A DNA stretch of 64,000 nucleotides from Niabella agricola (GCF_021538615.1 NZ_JAJHIZ010000003.1:4526001-4590000), one strand, 5' to 3'. Positions 27,182-36,134 are shown, counted from the stretch's first letter. A program made the numbers and translations. The notes: generated by a model from the sequence alone, not told the origin.

Positions 27182-27212
27182 GCCCGGTTTTGTTAATAAA
27201 ACCGGGCTTTTT
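27182..27212 (+). terminator. Rho-independent terminator after the DUF5107 gene
   Basis: A perfect 10-bp stem (GCCCGGTTTT / AAAACCGGGC) with a 6-nt loop is followed by five T residues. It lies 22 nt after the stop codon and probably ends the first part of the glycan operon. Confidence 0.9.
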
Positions 27213-27219
27213 ATTGCAG

Positions 27220-27261
27220 TTTGTTCATTTTTCCGGGTACCTACCCGGAAAAATGAACAAA
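27220..27261. repeat. 42-bp palindrome with perfect 20-bp arms
   Basis: Two perfectly complementary 20-nt arms (27220-27239 and 27242-27261) are separated by CC. The left arm begins TTTGTTCATT and the centre is GGGTACCTACCC. It starts 8 nt after the terminator and marks the left edge of the debris-plus-istB segment. It could be a second or bidirectional terminator, a recombination site or an element end. Confidence 0.85.
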
Positions 27262-27804
27262 GAATGACTTTTTTTAAGGTAAAGTACTTATTTTGCGTAT
27301 AAGCTAATGGCCGGCCTGCTGCTGGTGCAACTAAAAAACGGATACTGGCAGGTGTTTGGTATTTACGGCAAATACCATCAAAGACCGCAACATGTGAACA
27401 GAATCATCAGCAGCTGTCCCTGAACACTTATGGCGGAATACAGCTAAAGTGGTACTACTTTTTCCGAGGCTGTGTTAAAACGTCTTCGGGTATTGCGCAA
27501 AATGAAAACCTACGAAAATGTTTTTGAGATAGAGATCAGTGCACGTGCTATAAAAGAAAGATAACGAATTTGCGCGCTGACAGATCACCTGTTTGTTGGA
27601 GCTGGAACAGGAACGCGTGCCTGGCAATGATCGGGCGACCAAGATGTTGTGGCTGTAGCGTCTGCCCATATTTTATGAAGGGTTATATCCTGAGCTTCCC
27701 TTTAACCTTGAAAACACGGTTATTGAATAATGAATGGGGCTAACGCTTTTTCATGTGCTGTTGTCAAGCGTATTGATGTCATCAACCTTTAAATAATACA
27801 GATT
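27262..27804. other. Non-coding, apparently decayed segment before istB
   Basis: No frame longer than about 65 codons is convincing. Short broken frames occur, such as 27307-27423 (38 aa, with KNGYWQVFGIYGKYH) and a stop-interrupted frame near 27600-27730. An IS21 element should have istA directly before istB, so this stretch may be the remains of an istA or other inserted DNA, but I cannot recognise istA motifs. A 13-nt palindrome (TTGATGTCATCAA) sits at 27773-27785. Confidence 0.5.
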
Positions 27805-28551
27805 ATGAATGCCGCAACACTTAACAAATTGAAGGAAATGAAACTTTTGGGCATGCACCGGGCATTAAAAGCCTGCCTGGAGGCGGGAAAATCAGGTACA
27901 GGCACGCCCGATGAACTGATTGCCCAGCTCGTGGAGGCCGAATGGGCCGACCGTCAAAACCGCAATATCGGTCAGCGCATCAAACACGCCCGGTTCCGCT
28001 ACAAGGCCGATATAGATGATCTTTATTATCATAACGATCGCAATCTCGACCGCAACCAGATTATGAAGTTTGAAGACTGCAGTTATATAGACCGGGCCGA
28101 ATGCATACTGATTACCGGGTCCGCCGGTATCGGCAAGAGTTATATTGCCTCCGCGCTGGGTCACCATGCCTGCAGCCGGGGATACAGGGTGATGTACCAT
28201 AATGCTTCGCGGCTGTTTTCTACGCTTAAGATGAGCAGGATCAATGATTCCTACAATAAAGAGATCGGCCGCATCGAACGGCAGCAATTGCTGATACTGG
28301 ATGATTTCGGCCTGCAGCCGCTCGATGCGCAAAGCCGTACAGCACTTATGGAAGTGATTGAGGACCGGCATGGTAAAAGTGCATTGATCATTACTTCACA
28401 GGTACCTGTAAGCAAATGGTATGATATTATCGGAGAGCCCACCATCGCCGATGCCATTCTCGACCGCATTATACACCAGGCGCACCGGATGGAACTCACC
28501 GGCACGTCCTTGCGGAAGAGCCGGAGTGCTGAATGTGTGATGATCGCCTAG
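27805..28551 (+). CDS. istB: IS21-family IstB-like ATPase, without istA
   Basis: AAA+ ATPase that assists the IS21 transposase IstA by capturing target DNA. The 248-residue product is full length for the family. It has the N-terminal LKLLG-like helical region, Walker A GSAGIGKSY (about 105-113), Walker B LLILDDFGLQ (about 159-168), sensor IITSQ (about 193-197) and the basic C-terminal end. No intact istA lies in the window, so the element cannot move on its own as it stands. It splits the two DUF5107 genes and their transcripts. Recognisable terminal inverted repeats were not found by eye, so the element's borders are undefined. Confidence 0.9.
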   Translation: MNAATLNKLKEMKLLGMHRALKACLEAGKSGTGTPDELIAQLVEAEWADRQNRNIGQRIKHARFRYKADIDDLYYHNDRNLDRNQIMKFEDCSYIDRAECILITGSAGIGKSYIASALGHHACSRGYRVMYHNASRLFSTLKMSRINDSYNKEIGRIERQQLLILDDFGLQPLDAQSRTALMEVIEDRHGKSALIITSQVPVSKWYDIIGEPTIADAILDRIIHQAHRMELTGTSLRKSRSAECVMIA

Positions 28552-28739
28552 GTTGTGCAGGAAACCAATACCGGTTGCCGGATAGCAAGCTTCAGGCTTT
28601 GTGCTTCTGGTGCCGGACCATACCGGGCTGCGATTACTGCCCGCAGCCAACTGCTTCTTGTGGCAATACTGTCTATGGATAACGAATCGACAAAAAGCTC
28701 ATAGGCTTTCTGAATTGTTGGATCGGCCATTTGGATCAA
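28548..28739 (-). CDS. Short hypothetical protein (63 aa), possibly truncated
   Basis: A minus-strand frame that overlaps the last codons of istB tail to tail. Codon choice looks like that of real genes here, and the product has amphipathic helical character (start at 28739 or 28730). It ends where the istB side begins, so it may be a gene cut by the insertion. No family is recognised, and chance is possible. Confidence 0.25.
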   Translation of the reverse strand: MIQMADPTIQKAYELFVDSLSIDSIATRSSWLRAVIAARYGPAPEAQSLKLAIRQPVLVSCTT

Positions 28740-28973
28740 ACCAAAATACAGTGATCTTTAAAGCGGTTCTGGAAATAGCTGGTGTTTTTGTTGGCCGGGT
28801 CGGCCTGTCGGGTAGCGAAGGCTGTAAGAAGAATAGTAAAGCGTATCAATTGTTGTTGGCTTAATAAGCTCCGGAACGCCCGGAAAATGGCAGGGTGCTG
28901 CAACGAAGCAGCAAAGACAAACGTTTGCATAAAGGTCTCCGGTAAAGATTCGATAAATTCGACAAAAAGATAC

Positions 28974-31900
28974 ATGAAAAGAAGCTGCTTCTGTATGACG
29001 ATCCTGGTTTGTTTTTTCCTGCCCGCAGTGGCCCAGCAAAAAGCAACCATTACCGAACTAAAAAGAAAATATGTTACCTATCCGTTCTCGGATCCAAACC
29101 CCATACCTTCTTTTGGCAAAATCTATCCTTATTTCCGCTTTGATGGTTTTGCCGCCGCGCCCATTCAGAAGGAGTGGAAAGTAGTACAGCTGGAAAATGA
29201 TTTCATACGGGTGGAAGTATTTCCCGAAATCGGGGGCAAAATATGGTCTGCCTACGATAAAATACACCAACGCTATTTTTTATACAATAACAACGTGGTA
29301 AAGTTCCGCGATATTGCTATGCGTGGGCCCTGGACCAGCGGCGGCGTGGAATTTAACTATGGGGTGATCGGGCATACACCCAATACGGCTACACCGGTGG
29401 ATTACCGGTTGAGTACCGGTAAAGACGGAAGCGTAAGCTGTACGATCGGGTACCTCGAGTTGCTTACCCGCACACGGTGGAACGTAGAAATAAAGCTGGA
29501 AAAGGATATGGCTTTTTTTACAACCCGTTCTTACTGGTTCAACCCTACAGCCACCGAACAACCCTATTATCAGTGGTCCAATGCCGCCGTGGCAGCAAAA
29601 GCAGATCTGCAACTGGTTTATCCCGGAACCGCGGCCATCGGCCATTCGGGAGAGCACATTCAATGGCCCTATGATTCCATAGCAGGCAAAGCCATTGCGC
29701 AATGGAAAGAAAATGATTACGGCGGTTCCAAATCGCTACACATCATTAATAGCGGTAAGCCCTATTTTGGCGCACATTGGGAAGCCGATGATTTTGGAAT
29801 GTTGCACTATACCGCCAGTGATGAAAAACTGGGCCGCAAAATGTTCTCCTGGGCATTGAGCGATCAGGGCGATATCTGGAAAGAATTGCTGACCGACAAC
29901 GACGGACAGTATGTGGAAATGCAAAGCGGACGCCTGTTTAACCAGAACTCCATCCCCAGCAGCTTAACGCCGTTTAAGCAAACGCAGTTTATTCCTTACG
30001 GCACGGACCAATGGACCGAATACTGGTACCCGTTTGCCGGTACGGGTGGGGTTACCGATGCCAATGAAATGGGAGTGGTGCATGTCAGCGGCGGGTCGCT
30101 AACGATCTCTCCCCTGAGAACTGTTCGGGATACCCTGTACGTAAGGGACCAGAACGGAACCCCTTTGTATACGGCATGGGTGGACCTGAAACCACTGGCC
30201 GTAAAAAAGCTGGAAACGGAATTGTTGCCACAGCAATGGAAGGCTGCTACCATCCATCTGGGTGTCTACTCCTGGTCCGTGGATGATCAACCGCTGCAGC
30301 GGCCGCTTGTCGCACCAGTTGATTTTAACTGGGAGGATGCATATGGGTGTTACATATATGCAAGAGACCTGGCAGGATTGCGGAATTATACGGAAGCAGA
30401 ACGGAAAGTGCGCCAGGCATTAAGTAAAAATAAAAATTATGTGCCGGCGCTTGCCCTGCTTTCGCGCCTGCTTTATAACCGGATGCAATACGATTCGGCG
30501 TTTAATATCGCAAAACAGGCGCTGAGCGTGGACACCTATGATGGGGCTGCCAATTATTATTATGCACGGGCGGCCCTAAAGACCGGCAGGATTAATGACG
30601 CTATAGACGGGCTGAATGTAGCCGCCCTTACCACGGAGTTCCGGAGTGCTGCTTATACGGAGATGAGCAAGATCTGCCTGCTCCGAAAAGATCCTGAGCG
30701 GGCGATGCAATATGCTGTAAAAGCACTGTATCAAAATCAGTATAATGTAGAAGCGCTGCAATTACAATATCTTTTAAACCGGCTCACGGGGAGGAGCAAT
30801 GAGGAGGTAGAAAAAGGGATCCGGGAAGCAGAACCGCTGAACCATTTCCTGTTGTTTGAAAAGTTTCTTGAAAAGCAGACTCCCGAAAGTGAGAAGAATT
30901 TTACCGGCAGTGTTCAGAATGAACTTCCTTATCAAACCTATCTCGAACTGGCCGCCTGGTATATGCAGCTGGAGCGTTTTGAAGAGGCCCGGAAATTGTT
31001 GCTGCGGGCTCCTAAAAACAATGAGCTTCTTTACTGGCTGGCCTATCTGAACCGGGGAACGGCAGCTGGCACCACCTATCTGCAGGAAGCCGTGGTCGCA
31101 GAACCGGATTTTGCATTCCCGTTCCGCGAGGAAGCAAAGCCGGTGTTGGACTGGGCTGTTTCACAAACGAAGAGCTGGAAGCCGGTTTACCTGCTGGCCT
31201 TATTACAACTGGCAAAGGATAATAAGATAGAAGCGTGCCGGTTGCTGAATCGGATCGACGATTCCGTTAGCTTTGCACCCCTCTATGTTGTAAGAGCATC
31301 GCAGCATGAAAGCGCTGCATTGCAGCTTCGTGACCTGCAACGTGCCAGCCTGGTGGATACGGGTTGGCGGTATAAGCATTACCTTACACGGTTTTATCTT
31401 TCCCGGGGCTCGTACAAAGCCGCTTTGCAGGTAATAGAACCTTATTGGCAGCAGCATCCCCGGGATTATATAAACGGCATGTTATACGTACGGTCCCTGA
31501 TGCGGAATGACCGGTACCGGCAGGCAAACGAGGTATTGCAGCGGTTACAGATATTGCCCTTTGAGGGCGCCGGGGAAGGCAGACGGCTGTATGAAGAAAC
31601 CAAGTTAATACTGGCATTGGAAATGCTTTCGCGGAAACGATATGCAGCGGCCCTGAAGTATATAACTGAAGCTGGTTCGTGGCCGCGGAACATGGGCTCG
31701 GGAAAGCCTTATGAGGAGCTGATCGACAACCGCCTGGAACAATTTTTTGAGGGACTTACAAAAATAGCAATGAGTGACGAGCGGGGAGGACGCCGGCTGC
31801 TGCAACGGGTTGCGGATTCAGACAAATCCACAGGATCGGTTAACACCCTGGTACAGGTGGCTGCGCTTGGATGGCTAAACCGGAAAGAAGCGGCGGAACA

Positions 31901-32060
31901 ACTTTTCGGCCAATGGGCCTCCGGTCAAAAAGAGCCCGGCCCGGTTGAATGGGGAAAACGGTTTCTGGATGAACCGTTGAATACAGGCCAGCCGGATCTG
32001 GCCCTCTACCGGCAGCTGGTTAAAAAGATTACGGAAACAGAAGATAGAAGGCTGTTTTAA
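28974..32060 (+). CDS. DUF5107 domain plus TPR-repeat protein, exported
   Basis: I start at the ATG at 28974 (1028 aa), which gives a signal peptide (MKRSCFCMTILVCFF, ending VAQ); in-frame starts up to 28782 only add low-quality sequence. Residues about 25-470 form the DUF5107 mutarotase-like domain, with VFPEIGGKIWSAYDK and RGPWTSGGVEFN matching the cytoplasmic relative at 23848. TPR-type helical repeats follow to the C-terminus. The product is probably periplasmic. Catalytic activity is unproven; the domain resembles sugar-binding mutarotase-fold proteins. It now lies behind the istB segment and so probably needs its own promoter, which I did not identify. Confidence 0.75.
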   Translation: MKRSCFCMTILVCFFLPAVAQQKATITELKRKYVTYPFSDPNPIPSFGKIYPYFRFDGFAAAPIQKEWKVVQLENDFIRVEVFPEIGGKIWSAYDKIHQRYFLYNNNVVKFRDIAMRGPWTSGGVEFNYGVIGHTPNTATPVDYRLSTGKDGSVSCTIGYLELLTRTRWNVEIKLEKDMAFFTTRSYWFNPTATEQPYYQWSNAAVAAKADLQLVYPGTAAIGHSGEHIQWPYDSIAGKAIAQWKENDYGGSKSLHIINSGKPYFGAHWEADDFGMLHYTASDEKLGRKMFSWALSDQGDIWKELLTDNDGQYVEMQSGRLFNQNSIPSSLTPFKQTQFIPYGTDQWTEYWYPFAGTGGVTDANEMGVVHVSGGSLTISPLRTVRDTLYVRDQNGTPLYTAWVDLKPLAVKKLETELLPQQWKAATIHLGVYSWSVDDQPLQRPLVAPVDFNWEDAYGCYIYARDLAGLRNYTEAERKVRQALSKNKNYVPALALLSRLLYNRMQYDSAFNIAKQALSVDTYDGAANYYYARAALKTGRINDAIDGLNVAALTTEFRSAAYTEMSKICLLRKDPERAMQYAVKALYQNQYNVEALQLQYLLNRLTGRSNEEVEKGIREAEPLNHFLLFEKFLEKQTPESEKNFTGSVQNELPYQTYLELAAWYMQLERFEEARKLLLRAPKNNELLYWLAYLNRGTAAGTTYLQEAVVAEPDFAFPFREEAKPVLDWAVSQTKSWKPVYLLALLQLAKDNKIEACRLLNRIDDSVSFAPLYVVRASQHESAALQLRDLQRASLVDTGWRYKHYLTRFYLSRGSYKAALQVIEPYWQQHPRDYINGMLYVRSLMRNDRYRQANEVLQRLQILPFEGAGEGRRLYEETKLILALEMLSRKRYAAALKYITEAGSWPRNMGSGKPYEELIDNRLEQFFEGLTKIAMSDERGGRRLLQRVADSDKSTGSVNTLVQVAALGWLNRKEAAEQLFGQWASGQKEPGPVEWGKRFLDEPLNTGQPDLALYRQLVKKITETEDRRLF

Positions 32061-32303
32061 GAGCAGGATAATGCCCGGAGCAAACACATTTTTCACTGGC
32101 TCACTGAAGGATGATTCCGTAGATTGCCGCGATCTTTTTGTTGGTTTGTCTGCCGAACCGGCAATTGTGCCAGTGTTATCTGCTGGCAAGAGGCAGTGTC
32201 TACAAAAGCGACTGGACAGGTGAGGAGGGTCAGGCAGCTATTTGTGGAACCGTTGTGAAAAGAAATGATGGTTTCAATACATAAACGTGTTAAATTAAAG
32301 ATT

Positions 32304-34019
32304 ATGATTCGGAAATTACTATTCCTGGCGGCTATGGGCATATCTTTAAATGGGTTGGGCCAAACCAGTGCCGGTCTTTACCAGGTAGATGCACTGGAAA
32401 AAGTGTTTAAGGAGCGGGCCTATTTTCCCCCGCTAACGGACGATACCATTCGCGCAGCCGCTGGTGAAACCGCTTCTATACAACTGGTCCTAAGGGCCAA
32501 CGGTCCCCTGCGAAATTTATCGGCCAGCGCGGTTTGTTTGCAGGGCACAGCTTCTGGACTCACTGTAAAAACAGGTTGGGTAACCTACGTTCCGGTAGGA
32601 CGGAGCTATACCCCGGCTTCTAAAGACCTGCTGCGCTCTATCTCAGGTTATTTCCCCGATCCGATCGTAGATGATACACTGCTGAATTTATCACAGGGAG
32701 CGATCAACCCGTTGTGGGTGTCGGTTTCCATTCCCGCAAACATTGCTGCCGGTATTTACAGGATACAGGTAAGCGTGAGCGGGCTGGCAAATGGGCGAAA
32801 GGAACAGTTCCGTCATACAGTGCCGGTTAAAGTATATCCGGTAAAAGTACCGGAAACCTCTTTGTGGATCAGCAACTGGTCATCTCATTTTAATCCTGCA
32901 TCGCTGGAACTACTGAACAAGGGGCATAAGGTTACATTGTATTCACCGCTGTATTGGGAGCTCCTGAAAGTACATGCGGATATAATGGCTGCGCATAACC
33001 AGAATGTGCATCGTATTTACGCGGCATGGAACACCAGGTATACACTGCAGCATGGGAAATATACTTTCGACTTTTCCAACTTTGATAAAGAAGCCGGGTT
33101 GTTTGAAAAAGCCGGAGCGCTCAAAAGAATCGAGGGCGGTCACCTGGCCTGGAGGTCCGGTGCCTGGGACGATCCGTTTTTTGTGGAAGTACCGCTGGAG
33201 GATAATGAGGAATCAAAAAAGCTGAAACAGGCGCCCAATCCTTCCATCAGTCTTTCCGGCATGCGCTCGGTATTGCTGCCGGTGAGTGATAGCCGCGCAC
33301 AGAATTTTCTGAACCAGTTCCTGCCGGCATTAAAAGCGCACCTTGAAAAAAAAGGATGGCTTGGGAAATATATGCAACACATTTCGGATGAGCCAACGGC
33401 AAAAAATGCGCCTTCCTATATAGCCATCAGCGATTATGTACGGAAATACCTGCCGGGTGTAAAGATCATGGATGCCGTGCTCACCTCCAAAGAATTAAAA
33501 GATGGTATTGATGTTTGGATACCGGTACTGGATGTGTATCATAAGGATTATACGTTTTACCAGGAACTGAAAAAGAACGGCAGGGAAATATGGTTTTATA
33601 CCTGCGTGGGCCCGAGAGGTAATTATGCCAACCGGTTTATTGAGCAGCCGCTGATACAGACACGCTACCTGCACTGGATCAACTATAAATACGGAGCTAC
33701 CGGTTATTTACACTGGGGACTGAACTATTGGGGCGGACGGGATCCGCTAAGGGATGATGCTTCCCGCGACCGGGGTAAACTGCCGGCAGGAGACGCCAAC
33801 ATCGTTTATCCCGGGTATAAAAAATTATATACTTCCATCCGTTTTGAGGCGATGCGCGATGGGATTTACGACTATGAGCTGCTGAAGATGCTGGAACGGA
33901 AAGACCCGGCAAAAGCAAAAAGCATCGTGAACGAACTGATTCTGAACTTTAATGATTATGATAATAGTATCCGTTACTTCCGGAAAATAAGGAAACAGTT
34001 GCTGGAAGCGCTGGAGTGA
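32304..34019 (+). CDS. DUF4091 / GH123-like glycoside hydrolase, exported
   Basis: The 571-residue product, from the ATG at 32304, has a signal peptide (ending GLGQ), an N-terminal beta-sandwich (about 20-190) and a DUF4091 TIM-barrel domain. DUF4091 is the catalytic domain of GH123, whose known members are beta-N-acetylgalactosaminidases that use a neighbouring Asp-Glu pair. Here Asp362-Glu363 in HISDEPT occupy that role. A GalNAc-releasing enzyme would fit a chondroitin-like substrate for the PL8 lyase, but DUF4091 proteins are diverse. An upstream in-frame ATG at 32265 would add 13 polar residues. The gene lies 243 nt after the DUF5107 gene and is the last of the locus. Confidence 0.75.
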   Translation: MIRKLLFLAAMGISLNGLGQTSAGLYQVDALEKVFKERAYFPPLTDDTIRAAAGETASIQLVLRANGPLRNLSASAVCLQGTASGLTVKTGWVTYVPVGRSYTPASKDLLRSISGYFPDPIVDDTLLNLSQGAINPLWVSVSIPANIAAGIYRIQVSVSGLANGRKEQFRHTVPVKVYPVKVPETSLWISNWSSHFNPASLELLNKGHKVTLYSPLYWELLKVHADIMAAHNQNVHRIYAAWNTRYTLQHGKYTFDFSNFDKEAGLFEKAGALKRIEGGHLAWRSGAWDDPFFVEVPLEDNEESKKLKQAPNPSISLSGMRSVLLPVSDSRAQNFLNQFLPALKAHLEKKGWLGKYMQHISDEPTAKNAPSYIAISDYVRKYLPGVKIMDAVLTSKELKDGIDVWIPVLDVYHKDYTFYQELKKNGREIWFYTCVGPRGNYANRFIEQPLIQTRYLHWINYKYGATGYLHWGLNYWGGRDPLRDDASRDRGKLPAGDANIVYPGYKKLYTSIRFEAMRDGIYDYELLKMLERKDPAKAKSIVNELILNFNDYDNSIRYFRKIRKQLLEALE

Positions 34020-34209
34020 GTTTTGGAAATCCAGAATTCAGATTTGAGAACCGCGGTTGCACGGCTGCCGGTTTCAGCAGGACCCGGTCTCAGGCAATAC
34101 CGCGCCGGTATCCGCCGGAAACGATCTCTCAAAGTCACAGGGATAGCTGCCTGTTTCATCAGCAGCCATCCATCCCAATTCCAAAATCTCAAATCTCAAA
34201 TCTGTATGC
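34020..34209. repeat. Spacer with ATTTGAGA/TCTCAAAT quasi-repeats
   Basis: The gap between two converging genes starts with a CAGAATTCAGATTTGAGAA-type stretch (34031-34050) and ends with CCAAAATCTCAAATCTCAAAT (about 34179-34201). These words recur in opposite orientation, so a long hairpin is possible. Similar words recur in other spacers of this window (56880-56930, 62185-62205, 62365-62392). No gene is seen in it. Confidence 0.5.
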
Positions 34210-35400
34210 TCACACCTTATACATCCTGTTCGCAGAGTTAATATACTCCAGCGGGTCAAAGGTTTTGTCGAAGGATTCCTGTAGCTCTTTCATTTTAATT
34301 TCAAGATCCTTGATCCGGCTTCCGAGCTGCGGGTCGGTCCGGTATTTGTCAAAAAGCTCTTTATACTTTAAAAGATTCTGGCTGATCCGGAAGGTAACCT
34401 GGCCAAACCGCTGTTTTAACGACTGTACGTCATTCATCTGGATGTATGCAGCCTGGCGCCATTCCTTGGGGTTGTTCTTTTTTTCGTTGGCTACAAACCG
34501 GGCGGCTTCATCCCTTACCCGTGTAAGGTATTGATAACGTTTTTCGGCATCATTTTGCCGGGAGAAATTATTATCAAAATCCGCCTGTGATACTTTGATG
34601 ATGCCCAGGTTTTCCTTCAGCGATTTATCATATTTCTTTTGCAGATCCTGCAGTTCTGCGGTAATGGCTTCCCACTCATTTTCGATCTGGCTGTTATCAA
34701 AATTAAACTGGCTGATCTTCATGGTAAGGGTAAGCATTTCCTCACTCTGGGCTTTCAGTGCTTTTTCCTTTTTGCCGATATTGTCAATATAGGTGGTCAT
34801 ACTGGAAAAGAGCGCTGAAGTTATAGGGCCTGTAACGGGAACTCCTTTTGCAAAACCACTGGCAAAATTGAGCAGGTTGCTGGTCACATTCAGCACCGGG
34901 CTTTCCGCTTTTTTTTCTTTTACAAAGGCCGCGTAGGAATTATACCATTTGGTATAGCCTTCATAGTTCATCGGGTTGCCTGTTTCGCTCAGGGAATTAA
35001 AAAAAGCCTTGGTGGAATTAAAAAGCACCAATGGTTTGATCTCCCGTTCCATAGAAATAAGATTGACCATTGCAGATTGGTAGTTGGCCTGGAAAATATT
35101 TAGCTCATTCTGTTCAATGGCTTTTTGTTTTTCTTCCACTGCCTGAACCCGCAGTACCAGCTTATCTGCTTTGTCCCTCACGTCTTTTGACTCGTTGATA
35201 GATTTATCAAGCGCCGACATCCTTTGGTCCAGCTGCGATACTGTGGAATCAAAAGTTTTCGTCTTTAATGTAAAATTCTTCTGTATATCATCCAGTACCT
35301 TATCCCTCAACGACTGGGCGCCGGCGGGGTCCTGTGCATGGGCGGAGAGGAGAGCATACAGAAAAGCAGACAGCAACACGTATTTTTTCATCATGTACAT
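34210..35400 (-). CDS. Secreted coiled-coil protein of unknown function
   Basis: The 396-residue product has a signal peptide (ending AHAQ) and is otherwise almost all helical. There are long heptad-rich stretches at about 27-125 and 205-375, separated by a central less charged, glycine/proline-containing segment (about 168-205). No family is recognised. The layout of long helices around a hydrophobic insert recalls the ClyA/Hbl class of pore-forming proteins, but it equally fits a periplasmic structural or scaffold protein; I have no motif to decide. It lies downstream of the stand-alone receiver on the same strand, with a 186-nt gap. An AGCCAA/TTGGCT hairpin at 35495-35508 lies in that gap, so co-transcription is uncertain. 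Confidence 0.6.
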   Translation of the reverse strand: MYMMKKYVLLSAFLYALLSAHAQDPAGAQSLRDKVLDDIQKNFTLKTKTFDSTVSQLDQRMSALDKSINESKDVRDKADKLVLRVQAVEEKQKAIEQNELNIFQANYQSAMVNLISMEREIKPLVLFNSTKAFFNSLSETGNPMNYEGYTKWYNSYAAFVKEKKAESPVLNVTSNLLNFASGFAKGVPVTGPITSALFSSMTTYIDNIGKKEKALKAQSEEMLTLTMKISQFNFDNSQIENEWEAITAELQDLQKKYDKSLKENLGIIKVSQADFDNNFSRQNDAEKRYQYLTRVRDEAARFVANEKKNNPKEWRQAAYIQMNDVQSLKQRFGQVTFRISQNLLKYKELFDKYRTDPQLGSRIKDLEIKMKELQESFDKTFDPLEYINSANRMYKV

Positions 35401-35586
35401 TTATAGTTTCAAAATAGCATTCATGAGCGGATTCCCTTGATCAACATCGCCAAACAACAACCATTTCCTGTTATGTGTGAAAACACAAATAACCAGCCAA
35501 AATTGGCTTTCAGGGCAAAAACAGGTGGGGTGGCCTGGTATACTTAAATTGGGAATCAGCGGTTTAGGGGTAAAAGTACTAAAAAC

Positions 35587-36057
35587 TCAGGAAAGAAGCG
35601 ATTGTCTTAATAAGAATTCCATTTGTTTATTGTTCTCTTCCAGCTCTTCGGTGAGCTTTTTATTAGCGCGGTTGAGGGCGTAAAGTTCCAGACCTTCCTG
35701 GATGGTTGTTCTTAAAAGGGCTTCTTCCCAGGGTTTCTGGATATATTTGAACACCCGGCCTTTATTGATGGCATCCACCACGGCATCGATATCTGCATAA
35801 CCGGTAAGCAACATGCGGATGGCATCGGGGTAGTCTTTTATAATAGACTCCAGGAACTCGATACCCGTGGTTTCCGGCATGCGTTGGTCGGTGACGATCA
35901 AATGGATCTCCTGTTCCTTCAGAATCCGCAGGGCTTCGTCAACTGTTTGCGCAGTGAAAACAGAAAAGTCACGCCTAAAACACGCTTTAAAAGAATTCAG
36001 GTTATGCAATTCGTCATCAACATACAAAACGTTTGAATACTGAAGACTTTGTTCCAT
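35587..36057 (-). CDS. Stand-alone response-regulator receiver protein
   Basis: The 156-residue product is a CheY-like receiver (about 9-125) with acidic pocket DDE near 14-16, phospho-acceptor Asp57 (VTDQRMP), Thr/Ala switch region (LLTGYAD) and Lys near 108 (QKPW), followed by a short coiled-coil tail. There is no output domain. It is clearly related to the receiver of the hybrid protein at 40112 (shared NVLYVDDE, NLNSFKA, SDQRMPE-type and LLTGY blocks), so both may take phosphate from the kinase at 37959. It is divergent from the operon starting at 36135, with a 77-nt shared spacer, which suggests joint control. Confidence 0.88.
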   Translation of the reverse strand: MEQSLQYSNVLYVDDELHNLNSFKACFRRDFSVFTAQTVDEALRILKEQEIHLIVTDQRMPETTGIEFLESIIKDYPDAIRMLLTGYADIDAVVDAINKGRVFKYIQKPWEEALLRTTIQEGLELYALNRANKKLTEELEENNKQMEFLLRQSLLS

Positions 36058-36134
36058 ACTTTCTTTGGAATTAATATTTGTGTAAGTTTGTGTTTATGTT
36101 TATATGTGTGTAACTTCAAAATTACTTAATATTT

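Noticed and set aside
27601..27729. istA remnant upstream of istB
   Set aside because: A stop-interrupted frame exists there, but I could not recognise the istA helix-turn-helix or DDE motifs, so the label would be a guess.
32071..32223. 50-codon frame starting 10 nt after the exported DUF5107 gene
   Set aside because: Short, no start signal, no recognisable motif; the spacer otherwise looks non-coding.
34016..34534. 172-codon frame on the + strand opposite the coiled-coil gene
   Set aside because: It is antisense to a better gene with a signal peptide and regular heptads, starts in repeat-like spacer, and has no family features.
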